Shown here piece after piece: positions 15,598-20,240 of a DNA stretch of 20,240 bases. A program made the position numbers and the translations under genes. Position 1 is the first letter of the stretch; every line of letters starts with the position of its first letter. This DNA comes from Ignavibacteria bacterium. GTDB lineage: Bacteria > Bacteroidota > Ignavibacteria > Ignavibacteriales > Melioribacteraceae. The DNA lies in contig QILJ01000185.1 in assembly GCA_003233295.1 (NCBI GenBank), forward strand, positions 1-20,240, in the 5' to 3' direction. The notes beneath the pieces are model-generated. The model was not told the origin of the DNA. It saw nothing but the letters and a program-made list of their open reading frames with translations, and did no database searches.

Positions 15598-18296
15598 TAT
15601 TTGTTCAGAAATAATATATTTGCCGGTATTACTTGTTCCTCTATTCCCGCACCTTCGTAAAACAGCTCTAACCCTTTTCCACCACCCATTTGGAAATACT
15701 CAATTCTTATTTTGTGTATTCCTTTAGTTAGATTAATTTTTCCCTTTTCACCTGCAAAACCATGCGGACCGTCAGCATCAACAACCAGTTTGCCGTCAAT
15801 GAATAACTTGCTGCCGTCGTTGGAAATTAGGTGAAAAGTATAAGTGCCTTCGGACTTGATGTCAATGTTTCCTGTAAATAGTATCCCAAATTTTTCATCA
15901 AGGTTATCAAACTCGTTTAAACTAATATTGTAAACCTTACCAGTTCTTACCGGTTTTAGTTTAGTAAAGTTTGGAAGTCTGCTCCATGCACCGATATAAT
16001 AATTATAGTTAATACCGTTCTTAAGTGTATCGATAAAAACAATTCTATTGGTTTTTGTAAATCCAGGTTTCATACCCTCTCTGAATACTCTAGCTTTAAT
16101 AACTGCACTATTACGAAGTATAAACGGTTTAGTAAACAACTTCGAGTTTTCATTAGGCTCACTTCCATCTATCGTAAATCTAATTTCAGCATCTTTTGAA
16201 TATTGTGAATATTGACGAATATTTATCATAACTGAATCCGGTGAGTATAAAGTTGAATCCGGCGGATCGATAACAGGAATGGAAAGCATAGGAAATTTTA
16301 ACAGCTTACCAAGTTTTTTTGAAATGAAAGTATATTCTCCTGAAGGGACCTCAAAGTGAACTAGGTTATCTTTAACGTCAACAGGTATAATACTCGGATC
16401 ATCTGAGCTAACCTCCTTAATGCTATTTGCAGGAATATAAACCGATGCATTTGTATTTGGAGGAATCACAATTTTTAATTTCAAATCTCCATTCTTTAAT
16501 TCCCAATTGCTTTTTATTTCACCATACACAGAGTGATAAGCTACATTTGCAAAATCAAGTTCATTGATAATACTTGGTTTTATTATTGTATGCTTAAAGC
16601 CAGGGTTCTGCGGATCAGGATTAATTCCGCCCAGCCCTTGATAGAACCATGCACAAACACTCCCGAACATCGGGTGACTGTGTGAATCTTTTCCCGTCCA
16701 AGTTTCCCACAAAGTTGTTGCGCCTCTCTCAATGTTATAACCGAAACTTGGGTAATCTCTCCTATTCATAACAGTATAGGCAAGGTCGGAACGTCCGTAT
16801 TTTGTGAGAACTTCAAGAACATACGGTGTTCCCATCATTCCAGTATCGAAATGACCCTTTGCTGTAACTTCTATATTTTTTACAAGACTTTCAAAAACAT
16901 TCTGTTCAAATTCTTTTGGAACAATATCAAAAGCGAGTGGAAATACATTTGCACCCTGCCATCCAATGGAATAACTAAAATTATTTTTATTGAAGTATCT
17001 TTTGTTAAAAGAGTTCTTTACAGTTTCAGCAAGTTTTGTGAGTGATATTTCGTCTTCTGTCTTATTCAAAACTTTGGCAATATTTGACATCAGAGTCAGA
17101 TCGTAATAATAATAAGCGGAACTGACAAAAGAAGGAGGGATTTCTGTAGGAGTTGGCGGTACCCATTCTCCCAGATTTTTTTCTATTATCAAGCCATCTT
17201 TATCAGTTTGTGTGTTAAGATATTCAGCATAATGTTTCATACCCTCATAATGCTTTTCAAGAATTGCTGCATCACCATAATAGAGATACATATACCACGG
17301 AATTATTATATAAGCCGATCCCCACGGTGTTCCTCCACCCCCGCTTTGGTATGGAGCTGTATAAGGAACATATCCCGTTTTCTTGTTCTGAGCATCAGCA
17401 ATATCGTTCAGCCATTTTGTATAAAAACTTTTCATATCAAAATCGTAAATCGCTGCTTGAGCTGATATCTGTCCATCGCCGGTGTAGCCACGGCGTTCAC
17501 GATGCGGACAATCACTTGGAACTCCGCCATGCATATTATCTAACTGTGTTTTTTTATAATCGGTTAATATTCTGTTAAACAGTTCATTAGAACTTTCAAA
17601 AGTCCCTGCTGATTTAACATCGGTATGCACAACTTGACCTACGACATTATCAAATGTTAACGGAACAGGTGAACCGGAAATTTCGACATAACGAAAAGCA
17701 TGCCAGGTAAATCTAGGTTCCCATTCTTCAACTCCTCCACCTTTAAGAATATATGTATCTGTTTGTTCATAAGTATTTCCGTTATCCTCAAAGAATGTTA
17801 ACTTTAATTTGCTTCCTCTTTTCCCCTGAACTTTCAACTTAACCCATCCTGAAAACATTGTCCCAAAGTCATAACGATAAACGCTGTTTCTCGGAGTTGA
17901 TATTGCAATCGGTTTAATTGTCCCTACAACTCTATCTGGTGGGGACATTTGTGCATATAGTTTTCCTTCCGGTGAGCGGAGAACTTTTGCATTCTCCCAT
18001 TTGCTGTCGTCAAATCCTTTTCTATTCCAACCAGGTTTTTCAAGACGAGCATCATATACCTCTCCGTAATAAATACTATTTTCTACGATTGGACCTTTAC
18101 TATCTTTCCATGATCCATCACTAATTATGCTCTGTTTTGAACTATTTTTATCTTCTATCTCTATCTGGGCAATGAAGCGCGGCAGATCATAACTCAAAGG
18201 GAGATATTCTTCTCTCTCAGACCGGAAGTACCATCCGTTTCCTAATATTACTGCTGCGACATTCTCTCCTAATATCATATGTTTCGTATAAAACAC
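15597..18296 (-). CDS. GH78 alpha-L-rhamnosidase, main part: catalytic domain, chitobiase-C-like module and PA14 (frameshifted)
   Basis: This is the larger part of the gene begun at 19029. It resumes in a second frame at GENVAAVILGNGWYFRSE, which is mid-way through the N-terminal rhamnosidase domain. The (alpha/alpha)6 catalytic domain follows, with PSDCPHRERRGYTGDGQ, where E267 is the likely general acid, and IERGATTLWETWTGKDSHSHPMFGSV, where the E of LWE is the likely base. INPDPQNPGFKHTIIKPS closes the GH78 fold. Next are a chitobiase-C-terminal-like module (AEIRFTIDGSEPNENS) and a PA14 domain (TYTFHLISNDGSKLFIDGKLVVDADG, ending AGIEEQVIPANILF). The module holds a 9-base tandem duplication (RQYSQYSKDAE; the paralogue has RQYSKDAE). 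The codon called as start lies inside the damaged zone and is probably not used. The gene ends at the overlap TAGTG with the sulfatase. If the lesion is real, the product is probably not made whole. Confidence 0.82.
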   Translation of the reverse strand: MFYTKHMILGENVAAVILGNGWYFRSEREEYLPLSYDLPRFIAQIEIEDKNSSKQSIISDGSWKDSKGPIVENSIYYGEVYDARLEKPGWNRKGFDDSKWENAKVLRSPEGKLYAQMSPPDRVVGTIKPIAISTPRNSVYRYDFGTMFSGWVKLKVQGKRGSKLKLTFFEDNGNTYEQTDTYILKGGGVEEWEPRFTWHAFRYVEISGSPVPLTFDNVVGQVVHTDVKSAGTFESSNELFNRILTDYKKTQLDNMHGGVPSDCPHRERRGYTGDGQISAQAAIYDFDMKSFYTKWLNDIADAQNKKTGYVPYTAPYQSGGGGTPWGSAYIIIPWYMYLYYGDAAILEKHYEGMKHYAEYLNTQTDKDGLIIEKNLGEWVPPTPTEIPPSFVSSAYYYYDLTLMSNIAKVLNKTEDEISLTKLAETVKNSFNKRYFNKNNFSYSIGWQGANVFPLAFDIVPKEFEQNVFESLVKNIEVTAKGHFDTGMMGTPYVLEVLTKYGRSDLAYTVMNRRDYPSFGYNIERGATTLWETWTGKDSHSHPMFGSVCAWFYQGLGGINPDPQNPGFKHTIIKPSIINELDFANVAYHSVYGEIKSNWELKNGDLKLKIVIPPNTNASVYIPANSIKEVSSDDPSIIPVDVKDNLVHFEVPSGEYTFISKKLGKLLKFPMLSIPVIDPPDSTLYSPDSVMINIRQYSQYSKDAEIRFTIDGSEPNENSKLFTKPFILRNSAVIKARVFREGMKPGFTKTNRIVFIDTLKNGINYNYYIGAWSRLPNFTKLKPVRTGKVYNISLNEFDNLDEKFGILFTGNIDIKSEGTYTFHLISNDGSKLFIDGKLVVDADGPHGFAGEKGKINLTKGIHKIRIEYFQMGGGKGLELFYEGAGIEEQVIPANILFLNK
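16197..16214. repeat. 9-bp exact tandem duplication inside the rhamnosidase gene
   Basis: TGAATATTG occurs twice in a row (16197-16205 and 16206-16214), adding QYS in frame to the chitobiase-C-like module. The paralogous gene at 19100-20240 has a single copy at the same place, so this is most simply a recent slippage duplication. Confidence 0.8.
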
Positions 18297-19029
18297 GAGT
18301 GGACATGTTTGCTACTCGTTTATCATCGAAACTATTAACTTGTCTTCTATCGTAATTTGTTTGATTGGGTGAAAGGACATGATCCCCAACTTTCTTCCCA
18401 TTGATATATAACTCGTAATAACCTAATCCACTGATGTAAGCACGAGCATTTTGAATATCATTTTTTATGACAAATTCTTTGCGGAAATACATAGTGGGAT
18501 TTTTCTGCCTGACTTTTACATTTTGTAATTCTTTTTTCCCGATCCATTTGGCTTTCCACCTGCCTGCCGGCAAGGCAGGATCGGATTTATTGAGCAATCC
18601 CATTTCCCAAGATGATATTTCACTCCAAGCAGAAGCTTTATTATTTTGATCCCATATCTTCACTTTCCAGAACACTTTATCGCGAGAGTTTAGTTTCCTC
18701 CCTTTATAAACTATTTGAATGGATTGATCAGAGAATACTGTATCAGTGTCCCAAAGGTCTCCGATATTATTGTTTAATTCTTTCAGACTGCTTGCAGCTA
18801 ATATTCTGTAAGCTTTCTGTTTGAAGTCATTTTTCTTTGTGTTAATTTCCCAACTAATGCGAGGCGCTGTAACGTCTATCCCTAACGGGTTTTCTAAATA
18901 CTCGCACTTAAGATCAACCACTTCAATGCTATCATTAGCTGAACATGAATAAAAAGCTGCCAAGATGATCAAAAGCATAAATGATGATTTTATAATTTTA
19001 ATTACTGAATTTATTTTGGAATTTTTCAA
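18217..19029 (-). CDS. GH78 alpha-L-rhamnosidase, N-terminal lipoprotein part (frameshifted)
   Basis: Translation is taken from TTG 19029, because AGAGG (19039-19035) lies five bases upstream and a lipoprotein signal follows at once (MLLIILAAFYSC29). The first ATG is 18 codons inside that signal. The residues after Cys29 show the start of GH78 enzymes: EVVDLKCEYLENPLGIDVTAPRISWEI, FWKVKIWDQNNKASAWSE, AKWIGKK, PTMYFRKEF, ARAYISGLGYYELYINGKKVGDHVLSPNQTNYD and RVLYETYDI. After YDI the frame turns into RRECRSSNIR, while the expected GENVAAVILGNGWY is found in the other frame (15597-18296). Residues 151-157 (PALPAGR) are encoded by an inserted 21-base palindromic repeat. The gene starts 71 bases after the end of a paralogue, as in a tandem duplication. 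Confidence 0.8.
   Translation of the reverse strand: MKNSKINSVIKIIKSSFMLLIILAAFYSCSANDSIEVVDLKCEYLENPLGIDVTAPRISWEINTKKNDFKQKAYRILAASSLKELNNNIGDLWDTDTVFSDQSIQIVYKGRKLNSRDKVFWKVKIWDQNNKASAWSEISSWEMGLLNKSDPALPAGRWKAKWIGKKELQNVKVRQKNPTMYFRKEFVIKNDIQNARAYISGLGYYELYINGKKVGDHVLSPNQTNYDRRQVNSFDDKRVANMSTRVLYETYDIRRECRSSNIRKRMVLPV
18559..18579. repeat. 21-bp GC-rich palindromic repeat inserted in frame in the rhamnosidase gene
   Basis: Left arm CCTGCCTGCC and right arm GGCAAGGCAGG are complementary apart from one bulged base. The element is very GC-rich in an AT-rich gene. On the coding strand it adds exactly seven codons (PALPAGR) between NKSD and WKAKWIG. Removing it restores a usual GH78 junction. 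It resembles short CCTGCC..GGCAGG repeats scattered in some bacterial genomes. Confidence 0.82.
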
Positions 19030-19099
19030 TTTAACCTCTACTTGTAAATTACTTTTGTTGTTGTTTTATTTGTTATTCACCATTCGATGATAATACTAC

Positions 19100-20029
19100 C
19101 TATTTAAAAATTAATACATCAGCCGGAATATATTGTTTTTCTATCTTATTACTTTCAAATAACAGTTCAAGCCCTCTACCTCCTCCAGCTTGAAAGTATT
19201 CCAGTTTAATTTTATGTCTTCCCTTATTTAAATTAATCTTTTTATTTTTAAATGAAGATTGATGCAAACCGTCATAATCAATGATTTCTTTGTCGTCTAT
19301 AAATAATTTACTCCCATCATTTGAACTTAAATAGAAAGTATAACTTCCTCCTTCATTTATTTCTATTTCTCCGGAAAGAACTAATCCAAAGGCAATAGCC
19401 AGATCATCGAATTCATCTAAAGAAATATTGAAAACTTTTCCTGATCTTACTGGTCTTAATTTTGAAAAGTCGGGTAGTTTGATCCAGTTACCGAGATAAT
19501 AATTGTAATGCAAACCGTTTTTAAGTGAGTCTATAAAAACAATTCTATTTGTTTTTGTAAAACTAGGTTTAAATCCCTTTTTAAAAGTTCTTGCTTTGAT
19601 AACTGCACTTTTTTCAAGTGCAAAAGGCTGTGTATATAGTTCCGAATTCTCATTAGGCTTTGTACCATCAAGGGTATATCTTATCTCTGCATCCTTTGAA
19701 TACTGACGAATATTAACTAAAACAGAATCGGGAGAAAAAAGAGTCGAGTCAGGCGGATCAATAACTGGAATTGAAAGCATTGGAGTTTTCATCAACTTAG
19801 CAATATTTCTGGAAATGAACTGATATTTCCCTGATGGGACTTCGTAGTGTAAGAAATCTTTTTCAACACCAATAAAATCAACGTTCGAATTATCAACACT
19901 CACATCATCAATATTACTCCCAGGAACAAAAACTGAAGCAGTTGTATTTGGAGGAATTGTAACCCAAAGTTTAAACTCCCCATTTTTCAATTCCCAGTTG
20001 GATATAATTTCACCATAGACTGATGTTCA
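19100..20029 (-). CDS. GH78 alpha-L-rhamnosidase paralogue, C-terminal part: chitobiase-C-like and PA14 modules (frameshifted)
   Basis: Continuation, in a second frame, of the gene entering from the right edge. It starts in the middle of a domain (SVYGEIISNWELKNGEFKLW), so no true start codon is expected; TTG 19990 is only an internal codon. Residues then match the paralogue at 15597-18296 closely: IPPNTTASVFVPG, MLSIPVIDPPDSTL, RQYSKDAEIRYTLDGTKPNENSELY, FTKTNRIVFIDSLKNG, SYTFYLSSNDGSKLFIDDKEIID, AGGGRGLELLFESN, PADVLIFK. The end of the GH78 fold, a chitobiase-C-like module and a PA14 domain are thus present in order. The match to the paralogue is close along the whole length, which points to tandem gene duplication. 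The frame junction at about 20019-20032 is described with the right-edge part. Confidence 0.78.
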
Positions 20030-20240
20030 CAAAATCGAGTTCGCTTATTATATTTGGTTTTATAATTGTGTGTTTAAATCCGGGATTCTTAGGATCAGGA
20101 TTTATACCTGCTAAACCATGAAAGAACCATGCTGTAACACTTCCAAACATTGGATGACTGTGTGATAATTTTCCTGTCCAATATTCCCAAAGCGATGTTG
20201 CTCCCCTTTCAATGTTATAGCCAAAACTTGGAAAGTCTCT
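20010..20240 (-). CDS. GH78 alpha-L-rhamnosidase paralogue, end of catalytic domain (cut by window edge, frameshifted)
   Basis: The frame from the right edge encodes RDFPSFGYNIERGATSLWEYW, SHSHPMFGSVTAWFFHGLAGIN and NPGFKHTIIKPNIISELDF, then runs into a false end (VNISLW and TGA at 20012-20010). The paralogue reads ELDFANVAYHSVYGEI at this point. Here VYGEI appears in another frame, and the coding strand has 7 bases where the paralogue has 18 between the codons for DF and SVYGE. That is a net loss of about 11 bases. The GATSLWE motif holds the presumed catalytic base. The rest of the gene lies outside the window. Confidence 0.78.
   Translation of the reverse strand, partial: RDFPSFGYNIERGATSLWEYWTGKLSHSHPMFGSVTAWFFHGLAGINPDPKNPGFKHTIIKPNIISELDFVNISLW

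Noticed and set aside
17208..17578. Plus-strand open frames of about 85-104 codons inside the rhamnosidase gene, and similar ones in other genes.
   Set aside because: They are opposite-strand shadows of well-supported genes, with no family likeness, no ribosome binding site and unusual composition.
15597..18296. Treating the rhamnosidase frames as two independent genes or as programmed frameshifting.
   Set aside because: There is no slippery heptamer or strong stimulatory structure visible at the junction, and residues of the conserved fold are missing, so a deletion lesion is simpler.
1..20240. CRISPR array, tRNA or rRNA gene, insertion sequence, prophage or toxin-antitoxin system.
   Set aside because: I saw no regularly spaced repeats, no tRNA-like cloverleaf, no transposase or integrase motifs, and no paired small genes.

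Overview
The window is an AT-rich accessory region in which every recognisable gene lies on the minus strand, so transcription runs from base 20240 towards base 1. Two predicted proteins end in the type IX secretion sorting domain with the linker motif LEQNYPNPFNPSTTIKYSI. That motif, the run of Bacteroidota-style lipoproteins and surface glycosidases, and short palindromic repeats scattered inside and between genes suggest a Bacteroidota/Ignavibacteria-type bacterium. This placement is an inference from motifs, not a database result.

In transcription order: (1) 20240-19100, the C-terminal part of an alpha-L-rhamnosidase (GH78) with a chitobiase-C-terminal-like module and a PA14 domain, broken by a frameshift near 20025. 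(2) 19029-15597, a paralogous GH78 lipoprotein of the same architecture, broken by a frameshift near 18270. (3) 15597-14053 and 13946-12504, two S1-type sulfatase lipoproteins with intact formylglycine signatures. (4) 12493-12341, a truncated class II aldolase remnant. (5) 12225-9766, a large glycosidase resembling the alpha-glucuronidase family. (6) 9714-8500, a propeller-like protein with a T9SS sorting domain. (7) 8191-7079, a DUF5009/HGSNAT-like membrane acyltransferase. (8) 6759-5170, a type I phosphodiesterase/nucleotide pyrophosphatase-like alkaline phosphatase superfamily enzyme. (9) 5131-2804, a GH20 beta-N-acetylhexosaminidase with the same C-terminal module pair as the GH78 enzymes. 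(10) 2680-382, a GH-A-like TIM-barrel glycosidase ending in a T9SS sorting domain, broken by a frameshift near 1055. (11) 349-1, the start of a Ycf48/BNR-type repeat protein.

Together these look like a saccharolytic locus for a sulfated, rhamnose- and probably uronic-acid- and hexosamine-containing glycan. Sulfatases would expose sugars that the exo-acting GH78, GH20 and glucuronidase-like enzymes remove at the cell surface or in the periplasm. No SusC/SusD pair, polysaccharide lyase or regulator is visible, so the substrate is a guess.

The most unusual signals are at the DNA level. Two different palindromic repeats have inserted in frame inside coding sequence (8697-8730 and 18559-18579). 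Three glycosidase genes carry out-of-frame lesions that look like small deletions of roughly 10-14 bases, and an aldolase gene is truncated. The locus therefore looks either as if it is decaying or as if the assembly is faulty at several points. I found no clearly new defence, mobile or RNA system, and no tRNA, rRNA, CRISPR array or insertion sequence.
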